Source of the DNA: Brevibacillus sp.
GTDB taxonomy: Bacteria; Bacillota; Bacilli; Brevibacillales; Brevibacillaceae
NCBI GenBank assembly: GCA_017656235.1
Contig: JACDOF010000008.1
Span: 87,036 to 151,035 of the forward strand
DNA length: 64,000 nucleotides
Reading direction: 5' to 3'
Both the position numbers and the translations under genes were made by a program. Each line of letters opens with the position of its first letter. Position 1 is the first letter of the stretch. Under the pieces are notes generated by a model. That model had not been told where the DNA came from. It did no database searches and saw only the letters and a program-made list of their open reading frames with translations. This document shows positions 39,445 to 49,240 of this stretch, in pieces.

Positions 39445-40404
39445 ATGGATCTATTCAACCCGTATAACTTGCAGGTCATCACGTTTATCGTGTTGAACGG
39501 CATCTTGGCAATCAGTATCTACATCACCCTGGCCACCGGTCAGCTTTCGCTCGGGCATGCCGGCTTTATGAGCATCGGCGCCTACGTGGCCAGCATCCTG
39601 ACCAAACAGGCGGATGTGCCCCTCATTTTCGCCCTGCTCCTCGGCGGTTTGATTGCCGGTGTGATCGCATTGTTGATAGGTGCCCCGACGCTGAAACTGC
39701 ATGGCCTTTATCTGGCCATCGCCACATTGGGTTTTGGCGAAGTGGTCCGGGTCATCTTTCTCAATATGGAAATAACCAACGGGGCACTGGGCATAACCGG
39801 TCTGAAATCAATCGGAAGCACGCTGTACGATTGGCTGAAGGTGACGGGGCTGACCGGAGATTCTTTCGGACTGTCCGTGCTGCAGATGAAAGCGGTGCTG
39901 ACACTGCTGTTCCTGCTGTTGCTGTTTGGTCTGGTCCTGTTTTTGACCTTGCGCCTGCACCGGTCCCGAATCGGCCGCGCGTTTGAAGCGATCAAGGCGG
40001 ACGAGACAGCGGCCAAAGCGATGGGACTGCCGGTGGCCTATTACAAAATGCTGGCCTTTATCATTGGGGCTGTGCTGGCTGGCTTTTGCGGCGGCTTGTT
40101 TGCCCATATCACCACGACGATCACACCTGACGACTTCAATTACCACAAAGTGGTGGAGATCCTCTCCTTTGCGGTAATCGGCGGCAGCGAAATCGTTTGG
40201 GGACCGTTGTTCGGGGCGTTCATTTTGACCACGCTGCCCGAAGTGCTGCGCGTGCTGGCCGAGTACAAGATGATCATGTACGGAGCGATTATGGTGCTGG
40301 TCATGGCTTTCAGACCACACGGCCTGATTGGTACCGATACGTTTGCCAAACTGTTTGATCGCCGCCGGAAACAGGCTGCGCGGCAGGCAGAGGAGGGAAT
40401 GTAA
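39445..40404 (+). CDS. livM: branched-chain amino acid ABC transporter permease LivM
   Basis: ATGQLSLGHAGFMSIGAYVASILT; order. Confidence 0.94.
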   Translation: MDLFNPYNLQVITFIVLNGILAISIYITLATGQLSLGHAGFMSIGAYVASILTKQADVPLIFALLLGGLIAGVIALLIGAPTLKLHGLYLAIATLGFGEVVRVIFLNMEITNGALGITGLKSIGSTLYDWLKVTGLTGDSFGLSVLQMKAVLTLLFLLLLFGLVLFLTLRLHRSRIGRAFEAIKADETAAKAMGLPVAYYKMLAFIIGAVLAGFCGGLFAHITTTITPDDFNYHKVVEILSFAVIGGSEIVWGPLFGAFILTTLPEVLRVLAEYKMIMYGAIMVLVMAFRPHGLIGTDTFAKLFDRRRKQAARQAEEGM

Positions 40405-40405
40405 G

Positions 40406-41173
40406 ATGCTCTTGGAACTGAACAACGTGGGGAAGAGCTTCGGCGGCATTACCGCTTTGCGCGACGTGACGTTTGGCGTCGCCGAGGGAGAGATTGTCGG
40501 CTTGATCGGCCCCAACGGCGCGGGCAAGACGACGATCTTTAACATGGTGACCGGCATCTTTGAACCCAGCAACGGGCACATCAGCTTTGCCGGGCAGCCA
40601 TTGGCCGGTATCCCGCCGCACAAGATCACGGCGCGGGGGATCGCCCGTACCTTTCAAAACATTCGCCTGTTTGGCCATCTGAGCGCTCTGGAAAACGTGA
40701 AGGTGGGCTGTCACACCTGGACCCGCGCCGGATTTTGGGCGTCGCTGCTCAAGACCCGCAGGCAGCGTGAGGAAGAGCGGGCAGTTGAACAGAAAGCGAG
40801 CGAACTGCTGGCGTTCGTCGGGCTGTCCGATGTGGCCGACCTGCGGGCGGACACACTGCCCTACGGCCAGCAGCGCCGTTTGGAGATCGCCCGGGCGTTG
40901 GCGACGCAGCCAAAGCTGCTGCTCCTGGACGAACCGGCAGCGGGCATGATCGAAAGCGAGACCAAAGAGCTGATGGAGCTGGTCCGCAAGATACGGGATA
41001 ACGGGACTACCGTTCTTTTGGTTGAGCACGACATGGGATTGGTCATGAACCTGTGCGACAAAGTGGTGTGCATTAACTTTGGGGTGAAGATCGCCGAGGG
41101 CACGCCGGATGAGGTGCAGAATCACCCCGATGTGATCGAGGCCTATCTCGGCAAGGAGGAAGAGGCATGTTAG
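40406..41173 (+). CDS. livG: branched-chain amino acid ABC transporter ATP-binding protein LivG
   Basis: IGPNGAGKTTIFNMVTG; LPYGQQRRLEIARALATQPKLLLLDEPAAGM. Confidence 0.95.
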   Translation: MLLELNNVGKSFGGITALRDVTFGVAEGEIVGLIGPNGAGKTTIFNMVTGIFEPSNGHISFAGQPLAGIPPHKITARGIARTFQNIRLFGHLSALENVKVGCHTWTRAGFWASLLKTRRQREEERAVEQKASELLAFVGLSDVADLRADTLPYGQQRRLEIARALATQPKLLLLDEPAAGMIESETKELMELVRKIRDNGTTVLLVEHDMGLVMNLCDKVVCINFGVKIAEGTPDEVQNHPDVIEAYLGKEEEAC

Positions 41174-41883
41174 AGATTCGCGACGTAAGCACCTCCTACG
41201 GACAGATCAAGGCAATTCGCAGCATTTCGCTCGACGTGCCGCAGGGAAAGATCGTCGCGCTGATCGGCGCCAACGGAGCGGGGAAGACGACCACGATGAA
41301 AACGATCACCGGATTGCTTGTACCGGACAGTGGGACGATCCATTTCGAAGGGCGGCGCGTCGATGGACTAAAGCCGCACCAACTGGTAAAGGCTGGTCTG
41401 GCCCTTGTACCGGAAGGGCGGGCCATTCTCGGCCAGATGACGGTGCAGGAGAACCTGGAGATGGGCGCCTTCCAGCGCAACGATACGGCTGGGATTCGTG
41501 AGGATATGGAGAAGATGATGAGCTGGTTCCCCATCTTGAAGGAGAGGTTGAACCAATTGGGCGGCACGCTGTCAGGCGGGCAGCAGCAGATGCTGGCCAT
41601 CGCCAGGGCATTGATGTCGCGGCCCAAACTTCTGCTGCTTGACGAGCCATCGATGGGCTTGGCACCGATCGTGGTCAGCGACATTTTCAAAACGATTCAA
41701 GAGATCAACCGGGAGGGAACGACCGTGTTGATCGTTGAGCAGAACGTCAAACAGGCACTCAAGATTGCCGACTACGGCTACGTGCTGGAAGCGGGACAGA
41801 TTGTGCTGAGCGGGACAGGTCAGGAATTGTTGGCCAACGAGCGGGTAAAAGAAGCGTACCTCGGCGGGCGCAAGGTGCAGTAA
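41167..41883 (+). CDS. livF: branched-chain amino acid ABC transporter ATP-binding protein LivF
   Basis: IGANGAGKTTTMKTITG; LSGGQQQMLAIARALMSRPKLLLLDEPSMGLAP. Confidence 0.95.
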   Translation: MLEIRDVSTSYGQIKAIRSISLDVPQGKIVALIGANGAGKTTTMKTITGLLVPDSGTIHFEGRRVDGLKPHQLVKAGLALVPEGRAILGQMTVQENLEMGAFQRNDTAGIREDMEKMMSWFPILKERLNQLGGTLSGGQQQMLAIARALMSRPKLLLLDEPSMGLAPIVVSDIFKTIQEINREGTTVLIVEQNVKQALKIADYGYVLEAGQIVLSGTGQELLANERVKEAYLGGRKVQ

Positions 41884-41957
41884 CGGTCCAAGTTCGGCGG
41901 CATAGCGGCACTGCTTTCATGGCATGGGCAGCGCCCTTTAAACGGATCAGACGACAA

Positions 41958-41994
41958 GAGAGCGGCAGGCAAGTTCACTTTGCCGCTCTTTTTT
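41958..41994 (+). terminator. intrinsic terminator after liv operon
   Basis: GAGAGCGGCA...TGCCGCTCTT followed by TTTT. Confidence 0.8.
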
Positions 41995-42049
41995 GCTTTG
42001 TTCCGCGCTGCTGCTTTTGTGTAGAATGGACATGAAAGGGAGGAAAACC

Positions 42050-42700
42050 ATGAAACGTGTTATCACCATCTTCATCGTCTTGCTATTACTTGGCATGTCC
42101 TTGTCTGCCTGTACACAGACAGAGCCGGATCCGGCCCGACCTGCTCCGGGTGAGCAGCCGGCCTCTGAGGAGGGGGGCGTTCTTCTCATTCAACCGTTCA
42201 ACCTGTTTGAAGGAGAAGGGACCCGGTTTAAACCGTTTTTCGACTGGGCAGGCGCTGTCAAGTTGAAGTACAGCGGCACGAAGCAGGAGATTCATGTCGC
42301 ATGGGAATTGTGGGAAAACGGGGTCAGGCAGCAGACCCTGTCCTCTTCCGGTACAATCATGGATCAAAAAGATGATGGCACAACAGCCTATGAAGGCGAG
42401 CTGATCCTCTCCATCGACAGGTATGAACATGATGGAATGCCGCAGTACCTGACCAAAGCCGCCTTTGTCGATGAGAGTGGACATTCACTGATCGAAAACA
42501 GCACCGCCGGGCGGGAAGCATTCCAGGCACAAGCCACGATTGAGCTGCACGAGCCGCTTAAGATCACGGAGGGCCAGAGAGCGATCGTCTGGGGCGTTCA
42601 GGCGACCGATGAGAATGTGATCCGCTCCCATGGAACGGTGGAGGAGACCGTCAAGCAAGCGAAATGGGCGCTGGTTGCTGTCGTTTCCCTGGGTGATTGA
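42050..42700 (+). CDS. lipoprotein of unknown function
   Basis: [27 protein letters not shown] signal/lipobox; RBS GGGAGG. Confidence 0.75.
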   Translation: MKRVITIFIVLLLLGMSLSACTQTEPDPARPAPGEQPASEEGGVLLIQPFNLFEGEGTRFKPFFDWAGAVKLKYSGTKQEIHVAWELWENGVRQQTLSSSGTIMDQKDDGTTAYEGELILSIDRYEHDGMPQYLTKAAFVDESGHSLIENSTAGREAFQAQATIELHEPLKITEGQRAIVWGVQATDENVIRSHGTVEETVKQAKWALVAVVSLGD

Positions 42701-42840
42701 CACCGCCGGGGTGGTGGAGGAAGAATCAACAGCTCCGCCAACGAGAACATTTGTGCTATGATAGTGTTGCGGCTGAAGGAACAGCACGGACCCCGATTCA
42801 TGCTGGTCGGTACCGGCTGCCCGGGAAAGGAGAGAACATT

Positions 42841-44616
42841 GTGAGCGGAATCAAGGAGAAGCTGGCCGTACTGCCTGACAAACCTGGATGCTACCTGATG
42901 AAGAATGCGGACGGCGAGATCATCTACGTGGGCAAGGCCAAAGTGTTGAAAAACCGCGTCCGCTCTTACTTCACCGGCAGTCATGACGGCAAGACGCAGT
43001 TGTTGGTCAGTGAGATCGCCGATTTTGAATACATCGTCACCTCTTCGCCGATTGAAGCGCTGCTTTTGGAGTGCAACCTGATCAAAAAGCACAATCCACG
43101 CTACAACGTGATGCTGAAGGACGACAAAACCTATCCGTACATCAAGATCACCAACGAGAAGCATCCGCGCCTGGAGATTACCCGCCAGATCAAGAAGGAC
43201 AAGGGCAAATACTTCGGACCCTATGCCAATGCCGGAGCGGCCCAGGCGGTCAAGAAACTGCTGGACCGCCTCTACCCGCTGCGCAAGTGCAAGACCATGC
43301 CTAAACAGGTGTGCCTTTACTACCATCTTGGACAGTGCCTCGCGCCTTGTGTCTACGAGGTGGACCAGGCGGAAAACGAGCGGATTGTGGGAGAGATTTC
43401 CAAATTTCTGGACGGCGGCCATGAAGCCATGAAACAGCAGTTGACGGAAAAGATGATGGAAGCCGCCGAGAAGCTGGATTTCGAGCGGGCGAAAGAACTG
43501 CGCGACCAGATACGCCACATCGAAGCGGTCATGGAGCAGCAAAAAGTGACGCTTTCCGATACGGTCGACCGGGATGTCATTGGCTTTGCCGTGCAGAAAG
43601 GCTGGATGTGCGTGCAGGTTTTCTACATGCGGCAGGGAAAGCTGATCGAACGCGACACCACCACCTTTCCCTATTACGGTGAAGAACGGGAAGACTTTAT
43701 GTCCTACCTGACCCAGTTTTACTACGATAAGCAGAATGCCCTGCCGCGGGAGATACTGCTGCCGGAAGCAAGTGAACCGGAACTGCTGGCCCAGTGGCTT
43801 GGGGTGAAGGTATTGACACCGAAGCGGGGGAAAAAAGCGGAGCTGGTCAAGATGGCCTGTGAAAACGCGCGAATCGCCCTGGACGAGAAGTTTGCCCTGA
43901 TGTCAAAAGACGAGGCCCGCACCATCCAGGCCATCCACAACCTCGGCCACATCCTGGGGATCGGTACGCCTCACCGGATTGAGGCGTTTGACAACTCCAA
44001 CATCCAGGGAACGGATCCTGTTTCGGCCATGGTTGTGTTTACGGATGGACGGCCTGACAAGAAAGAGTACCGGAAGTTCAAGATCAAGAGTGTGGAAGGC
44101 CCCGACGACTACGGTTCGATGCGCGAAGTGATTCGTCGGCGCTATACGCGGGTGCTGCGGGAAAATCTGCCGCTGCCTGATCTGATCGTGATCGACGGAG
44201 GAAAGGGTCAGATCAGCGCGGCAATGGATGTGCTGGAGAACGAGCTGGGACTGTTTATTCCGGTTTGCGGCCTGGCCAAGGACGAGAAACACAAGACAGC
44301 CCAGTTGTTGTTTGGCGATCCGCCACAGCCGGTGGAGCTGAAGCGGGACAGTTACGAATTTTACCTGCTGCAGCGCATTCAGGACGAAGTGCACCGTTTT
44401 GCCATCACGTATCACCGCCAGACGCGCAAGAAAACCCTTTTGTCGTCGCAGTTGGACGAAATCCCTGGCATCGGTGAACGGCGCCGCAAGAAGCTGTTTC
44501 AACATTTTGGATCAATTTCCAAAATGAAACAGGCAACCCTTGAAGACTTCCGTCAGTTGGGGATTGGCGACAAGCTGGCCAGGGAAATTATTGCCCATTT
44601 GCAAAAAATCAATTGA
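42841..44616 (+). CDS. uvrC: excinuclease ABC subunit C
   Basis: GTG start after [55 protein letters not shown]; HhH at C-terminus. Confidence 0.95.
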   Translation: MSGIKEKLAVLPDKPGCYLMKNADGEIIYVGKAKVLKNRVRSYFTGSHDGKTQLLVSEIADFEYIVTSSPIEALLLECNLIKKHNPRYNVMLKDDKTYPYIKITNEKHPRLEITRQIKKDKGKYFGPYANAGAAQAVKKLLDRLYPLRKCKTMPKQVCLYYHLGQCLAPCVYEVDQAENERIVGEISKFLDGGHEAMKQQLTEKMMEAAEKLDFERAKELRDQIRHIEAVMEQQKVTLSDTVDRDVIGFAVQKGWMCVQVFYMRQGKLIERDTTTFPYYGEEREDFMSYLTQFYYDKQNALPREILLPEASEPELLAQWLGVKVLTPKRGKKAELVKMACENARIALDEKFALMSKDEARTIQAIHNLGHILGIGTPHRIEAFDNSNIQGTDPVSAMVVFTDGRPDKKEYRKFKIKSVEGPDDYGSMREVIRRRYTRVLRENLPLPDLIVIDGGKGQISAAMDVLENELGLFIPVCGLAKDEKHKTAQLLFGDPPQPVELKRDSYEFYLLQRIQDEVHRFAITYHRQTRKKTLLSSQLDEIPGIGERRRKKLFQHFGSISKMKQATLEDFRQLGIGDKLAREIIAHLQKIN

Positions 44617-44686
44617 ACCTCCTCACAGGTCATGTTATAATCCCACCTAAGTGAATAATCTAGTAGCCTCACTTCCCAAACGTGAA

Positions 44687-44872
44687 GTGAGGTAGAGGCG
44701 CGAAAACCATCAGTACCTTCCCTGAGAAGCGGGAGACGATGACGGGAGTGGGAAAGGGGAATTCGCCGAAGTGCAGGTGGCTTGCCCGAAAACACCTGTG
44801 CTGGGTCTGCGTCGAACAGGCGCAGAACTGTCACCTGCGCGCACCCACGCTGCAGGTGGAGAGCTATCTCAC
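44687..44872 (+). ncRNA. lysine riboswitch (L box)
   Basis: GTGAGGTAGAGGCGCGAA...GGGAAAGGGGAATTCGCCGAAG...GCTGGGTCTGC...AACTGTCACCTG...GGAGAGCTATCTCAC; P1 GTGAGGTAG/CTATCTCAC; upstream of lysC. Confidence 0.93.
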
Positions 44873-44937
44873 CGGGGATGGGCAGGGTTCTGTTCGTCTG
44901 CGTGAAGGGGAAGGGGGATCGGTGCATGTCTATTCAG

Positions 44938-44974
44938 GGCAGCGGCAGGTCATCTCCTTGTCGTTGCCTTTTTT
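44938..44974 (+). terminator. lysine-riboswitch-associated intrinsic terminator
   Basis: GGCAGCGGCAGG-TCATCT-CCTTGTCGTTGCC (with G-U pairs) then TTTTTT. Confidence 0.75.
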
Positions 44975-45066
44975 GCAAATAGTCACAAACGTGTACGTAC
45001 AAGCTGGACAAAAGCTGTTTTCAGAAGATACCATGAGAATGGGAGACAAAGGGGAGAGGAACCACA

Positions 45067-46308
45067 ATGGGGTTGATCGTGCAGAAGTACGGGGGCACCT
45101 CCGTAGGAAGCATTGAGCGCATTCAGCGTGTGGCGGAGCGCATCGTCGAGTACAGGCAGGCCGGACACGATCTGGTGGTTGTCGTCTCGGCAATGGGAAA
45201 ATCGACTGACGTGCTGGTGGATATGGCGAAGCAGATCGCGCCTTTTCCGTCCGAGCGTGAGATGGATATGCTCTTGACTACTGGTGAGCAGGTTTCGATT
45301 GCCCTGCTGACGATGGCGCTGCATCAAAGAGGCTGCGACGCCATCTCGCTGACCGGATGGCAGGCAGGCGTCCATACCGAATCGGTACACGGGCGGGCAC
45401 GGATTCAGGAAATTGACAATCGGCGCATCCTGGCCGAACTGGAAAAAGGGCGTGTGGTTGTCGTGGCCGGCTTCCAGGGGATCTCCCGGGAAGGGGAGAT
45501 TACCACACTGGGACGAGGCGGTTCGGACACGTCGGCCGTCGCGCTGGCCGCCAGTCTGAAAGCGGAGAAGTGCGAGATTTTTACCGATGTGGCCGGTGTT
45601 TTTACGGCGGACCCGCGCGTTGTTCCGTCGGCACAGAAGCTGCCCAGCATTTCTTACGACGAAATGCTGGAGTTGGCCAACCTGGGGGCGGGTGTGCTTC
45701 ACCCCCGTTCGGTTGAGGCAGCGAAAAAATACAAGGTGGATCTGGTCGTCCGATCCAGTTTTACCAACGAAGAAGGGACGTATGTAAAGGAGGTTGCCGA
45801 TATGGAAACAGGTAGAGTAGTGAGTGGCGTTGCACATGATGAGGATGTGGCAAAGATTACGGTCATCGGCATGCCGGCCAGCGGCGGCACTCTGTCCAAG
45901 TTGTTCAATACCCTTGCGGCACAACAGGTGAACGTAGACATCATCATCCAGGGTTCGTATGATTCCGAACTGACCAACATTTCGTTCACTGTCTCCGCAG
46001 ATGATTTGCACAAGGCGCTTGAGACGCTTTCGGCCAATCAGGCTGCGTTGGGTTTTGAACGGGTGGAGCACGAGACCGGTTTGTCCAAAGTATCCATCGT
46101 AGGAGCGGGCATGATCAACAACCCCGGTGTGGCCGCGGAAATGTTCCGCCAACTGGCTGACCAGGATATTTCCATCAAAATGGTCTCCACTTCCGATATC
46201 AAGGTTTCCTGCGTCATCCCGGCTGAACATACGGGCCTGGCCGTACGTACGCTGCACACCGCGTTTGGTCTGGACGTGAAGGAACAGGCGGTCGTCCACG
46301 GCAGCTAG
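45067..46308 (+). CDS. lysC: aspartate kinase (lysine-sensitive)
   Basis: VQKYGGTSVGSIERIQRVAERIV; GRGGSDTSAVALAASLKA; C-terminal ACT domains. Confidence 0.95.
   Translation: MGLIVQKYGGTSVGSIERIQRVAERIVEYRQAGHDLVVVVSAMGKSTDVLVDMAKQIAPFPSEREMDMLLTTGEQVSIALLTMALHQRGCDAISLTGWQAGVHTESVHGRARIQEIDNRRILAELEKGRVVVVAGFQGISREGEITTLGRGGSDTSAVALAASLKAEKCEIFTDVAGVFTADPRVVPSAQKLPSISYDEMLELANLGAGVLHPRSVEAAKKYKVDLVVRSSFTNEEGTYVKEVADMETGRVVSGVAHDEDVAKITVIGMPASGGTLSKLFNTLAAQQVNVDIIIQGSYDSELTNISFTVSADDLHKALETLSANQAALGFERVEHETGLSKVSIVGAGMINNPGVAAEMFRQLADQDISIKMVSTSDIKVSCVIPAEHTGLAVRTLHTAFGLDVKEQAVVHGS
45802..46308 (+). CDS. predicted aspartokinase beta subunit from an in-frame internal start
   Basis: AAAGGAGG followed at 8 nt spacing by ATG (codon 246 of lysC), as in B. 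subtilis LysC. Confidence 0.65.
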   Translation: METGRVVSGVAHDEDVAKITVIGMPASGGTLSKLFNTLAAQQVNVDIIIQGSYDSELTNISFTVSADDLHKALETLSANQAALGFERVEHETGLSKVSIVGAGMINNPGVAAEMFRQLADQDISIKMVSTSDIKVSCVIPAEHTGLAVRTLHTAFGLDVKEQAVVHGS

Positions 46309-46394
46309 GTCTTTTCGCCAAGTGAGTGCATTTGGGTTGACAGTGCATCCCCTGCAAGCGTATGATGGTGACAAATGACAATTGAACAGACGAT

Positions 46395-46505
46395 TCTTAT
46401 CGAGAGTGGTGGAGGGACTGGCCCTATGAAGCCCGGCAACCCCGCTGTATGCGGAGAGGTGCTAATTCCAGCAGGTGCAGGCGTTGCGGCATCTGGAAGA
46501 TAAGA
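46395..46505 (+). ncRNA. SAM-I riboswitch (S box)
   Basis: TCTTATCGAGAGTGGTGGAGGGACTGGCCCTATGAAGCCCGGCAACC...GGTGCTAATTCCAGCAG...GATAAGA; upstream of metX. Confidence 0.97.
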
Positions 46506-46528
46506 TCGGGAGCTGTTACCGTACGGTT

Positions 46529-46563
46529 GCCCCCTCTTCTCTTTCAGAAGAGGGGGCTTTTGC
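46529..46563 (+). terminator. S-box intrinsic terminator
   Basis: GCCCCCTCTTCT-CTTTC-AGAAGAGGGGGC then TTTT. Confidence 0.92.
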
Positions 46564-46623
46564 TTGAACGGTGTGACTTGCCGTCGCCATGTTTTTGCTG
46601 GCCGACTCGGGGGGGATGAACCA

Positions 46624-47685
46624 ATGAAGAAACTGGCGATTGGGGACGTGGTGCTGGAATCGGGTGAAGTTCTCAAACAAGTGGAGGTAGGGTACCAAAC
46701 CTACGGGACGTATGATCGGGAAAAAGGAAACGCTGTTCTCGTCTGCCACGCCCTGACGGGAGATGTCTACGCGGCTGGCGACGCATCAAGGGCTGGTTGG
46801 TGGGAAGGGTTGATCGGTCCGGGAATGCCGATCGATACCAACCAGTACTACGTCATTTGCAGCAACGTATTGGGCGGCTGTTACGGCACGACCGGACCAG
46901 CCAGTATCAATCCGGCGACCGGCAGGCCTTATGGTTCCGCTTTTCCGATGGTTACAATCCGGGACATGGTCCGCACGCAGTACCTTTTCCTTAAGCAACT
47001 GGGGATAGATCGGCTGTATGCGGTGATTGGCGGTTCCATGGGCGGCATGCAGGTGTACGAGTGGGCAATCAGTTACCCGGACTACATGAAACTGGCGGTG
47101 CCGATTGCGACCTGTACCCGCTTCTCGGCGATTGCCATCGCCTACAACGATGTGGGTCGGCAGGCGATCATGAACGATCCCGCCTGGCAGGGGGGGGACT
47201 ATTACCCGGGGCCGGGGCCGACGCGCGGATTGTCGGTCGCCAGGATGCTGGGCATGATCACCTACCGGACGGCTGAACTGTTTGAAGAACGGTTTGGCCG
47301 CTCCCTGCAAGGCGAGCCGGACGGCCACTTGTTTGATACTCCTTTTCAAATTGAAAGCTATCTGCGCTACCAGGGAGAGAAGCTGGTGGAGCGGTTTGAC
47401 GCCAACAGCTATCTCAGCTTGCTGAAGGCGATGGATACGCATGACGTCGGGCGGAACCGCGGGGGGATTGAGCAGGCCCTGTCACGGATCAAGACGCAGG
47501 TGGTAGGGATCGGAATCAGCAACGATCTGCTCTATCCGCTTGAGCACCAGCGGGAGATGGTCGATATCATGCGTTCCCACGGTGTTCGTGCAGAGTTTTA
47601 TACGATTGACTCAAAATACGGACATGACGGGTTTCTGGTTGAGTTTCACAAGATGGCCCAAATTCTCTCCCCGTACTTTGCCTAA
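46624..47685 (+). CDS. metX: homoserine O-acetyltransferase
   Basis: NAVLVCHALTGDVYAAGDASRAGWWEGLIGPG; YAVIGGSMGGMQVYEWA nucleophile elbow; S box upstream. Confidence 0.94.
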   Translation: MKKLAIGDVVLESGEVLKQVEVGYQTYGTYDREKGNAVLVCHALTGDVYAAGDASRAGWWEGLIGPGMPIDTNQYYVICSNVLGGCYGTTGPASINPATGRPYGSAFPMVTIRDMVRTQYLFLKQLGIDRLYAVIGGSMGGMQVYEWAISYPDYMKLAVPIATCTRFSAIAIAYNDVGRQAIMNDPAWQGGDYYPGPGPTRGLSVARMLGMITYRTAELFEERFGRSLQGEPDGHLFDTPFQIESYLRYQGEKLVERFDANSYLSLLKAMDTHDVGRNRGGIEQALSRIKTQVVGIGISNDLLYPLEHQREMVDIMRSHGVRAEFYTIDSKYGHDGFLVEFHKMAQILSPYFA

Positions 47686-47732
47686 ACAGGCTGCCCACCG
47701 CCATCATTCCGGACGGTAACACGTTCGGTACG

Positions 47733-48206
47733 CTACTCTGCCTTATCCAGCTGGACGGTAATGACCGCCTCCAGCCTTTTTTCTTTTCCATTCCGAATCC
47801 CCAGTGTGGCTTCTGCCCGCCTCGTCTGCCAGGCTCCGACCGCTCCAGCCAACAGCCCCGCTTCCAGGGAAAGGGTACGCACCAGCCTGTCCGGCGGGAT
47901 GTAGTCATAGGCAGAGTGGCTGAGCCTAAAGCGCAGATGGCTGTCTGTTTGTTCCATGATCTCCAGCCTGCCCAGACCGAGCCGGATAAAGGTCATGACG
48001 AGATCTGCGGCAGAGCCAACGGCCATCTGCCTGCCCAGATCCTTGCCTGTCCAGTAGAGAATTGGTGCTTCACTCTCGCCGAGCAGTCGGATGCTCAGAG
48101 TTTCCCGAAGCAGGTGGTAGCCGAGGTACGGCATGTTCATCTGCTCAATGTGCGAAATCGTCGCAGAGGAAAGAAGGGGGGCTAACGGATCGCCGGTTCG
48201 GTTCAT
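47733..48206 (-). CDS. yslB: DUF2507 / YslB-like protein
   Basis: YLGYHLLRETLSIRLLGESEAPILYWTGKDLGRQM; synteny between lysC and sdhC. Confidence 0.82.
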   Translation of the reverse strand: MNRTGDPLAPLLSSATISHIEQMNMPYLGYHLLRETLSIRLLGESEAPILYWTGKDLGRQMAVGSAADLVMTFIRLGLGRLEIMEQTDSHLRFRLSHSAYDYIPPDRLVRTLSLEAGLLAGAVGAWQTRRAEATLGIRNGKEKRLEAVITVQLDKAE

Positions 48207-48327
48207 GGATCGCTCTCCTTTTTCTTAAAGGATTACACTAGTAACATATGATAGAAAGCAGAGAGACATGCCTGGTTGCTGCGTCGACTAAGTTGATTCC
48301 AACGTTGGATTAAGTCTACCGATCGGC

Positions 48328-48356
48328 TTGACGCTGTATGTTGACAGGAGTACAAT
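48328..48356 (+). promoter_or_regulatory. sigma-A-type promoter upstream of sdhCAB
   Basis: TTGACG - 17 nt - TACAAT. Confidence 0.6.
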
Positions 48357-48604
48357 GGTTTTGGTCACATACTGTACTTCATTTTGCCATACTTTTGACA
48401 CAATTTGCCAACATTCCGCAGCACCGCAGGCTGACCTGGCGGCCGCCAACTTCGACGTCGAAAGCGCAGTTTTGGCCGGTGATCTGGCGGAATGGAGGCG
48501 AATGGTGTCTAACCGACTCTCCATTGGGACAGGATAGAGAAGAGCAAAGAGGGGTTACAGGGGGACAAGACTGGATCACAGACTATTAAAGGAGGGACCC
48601 ATGC

Positions 48605-49222
48605 ATGGCTAGCAACAGCCGGGATTTTTTCAACCACAAGCTTCATTCTCTATTAGGCTTGTTTCCGGTGGGCGTGTTCTTGTTGTTCCACCTGACGGCC
48701 AACTACCAGGCAACCAAGGGGCCGGAAGCGTACAATGAGACCGTAGCCTTCATCGAGAATTTTCCGTTTGTGCTCGTACTGGAGTTTGTCCTGATCTACA
48801 TTCCGATTCTCTTTCATGCAATCTTCGGACTTTACATTGCCTTTCAGGCGAAGCATAACGTTGGCAACTTCGGCTACTTCCGCAATCACATGTTTTTGTG
48901 GCAGCGCATTACAGGGATTATCACCCTGATTTTTATTGCCTGGCATGTCTGGGAGACACGGATCCAAAAAGCGCTCGGTACGGCTGAAGTAAACTACGAC
49001 ATGATGGCCAACATCCTGAGCAATCCAGTCATGGTTGCATTTTACACGATTGGGATCTTGTCCGCCGTCTTTCACCTTTCCAATGGAATCTGGTCATTCC
49101 TCGTACACTGGGGCATAACGGTAGGTCCGCGTTCGCAGCGTGTCGCCACTTACTTCACGATGGGTGTGTTCGTGGTCGTATCGTTTATCGGCTTGCGGGC
49201 GATGGCAGCATTTATTCAATAG
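48605..49222 (+). CDS. sdhC: succinate dehydrogenase cytochrome b558 subunit
   Basis: FFNHKLHSLLGLFPVGVFLLFHLTANY; operon with sdhA/sdhB. Confidence 0.94.
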   Translation: MASNSRDFFNHKLHSLLGLFPVGVFLLFHLTANYQATKGPEAYNETVAFIENFPFVLVLEFVLIYIPILFHAIFGLYIAFQAKHNVGNFGYFRNHMFLWQRITGIITLIFIAWHVWETRIQKALGTAEVNYDMMANILSNPVMVAFYTIGILSAVFHLSNGIWSFLVHWGITVGPRSQRVATYFTMGVFVVVSFIGLRAMAAFIQ

Positions 49223-49240
49223 GGATAGGGGGCAGTTAAC

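Noticed and set aside
44983-46374. Antisense ORF (463 aa) opposite lysC
   Set aside because: Overlaps lysC and its riboswitch terminator; no RBS or motif support.
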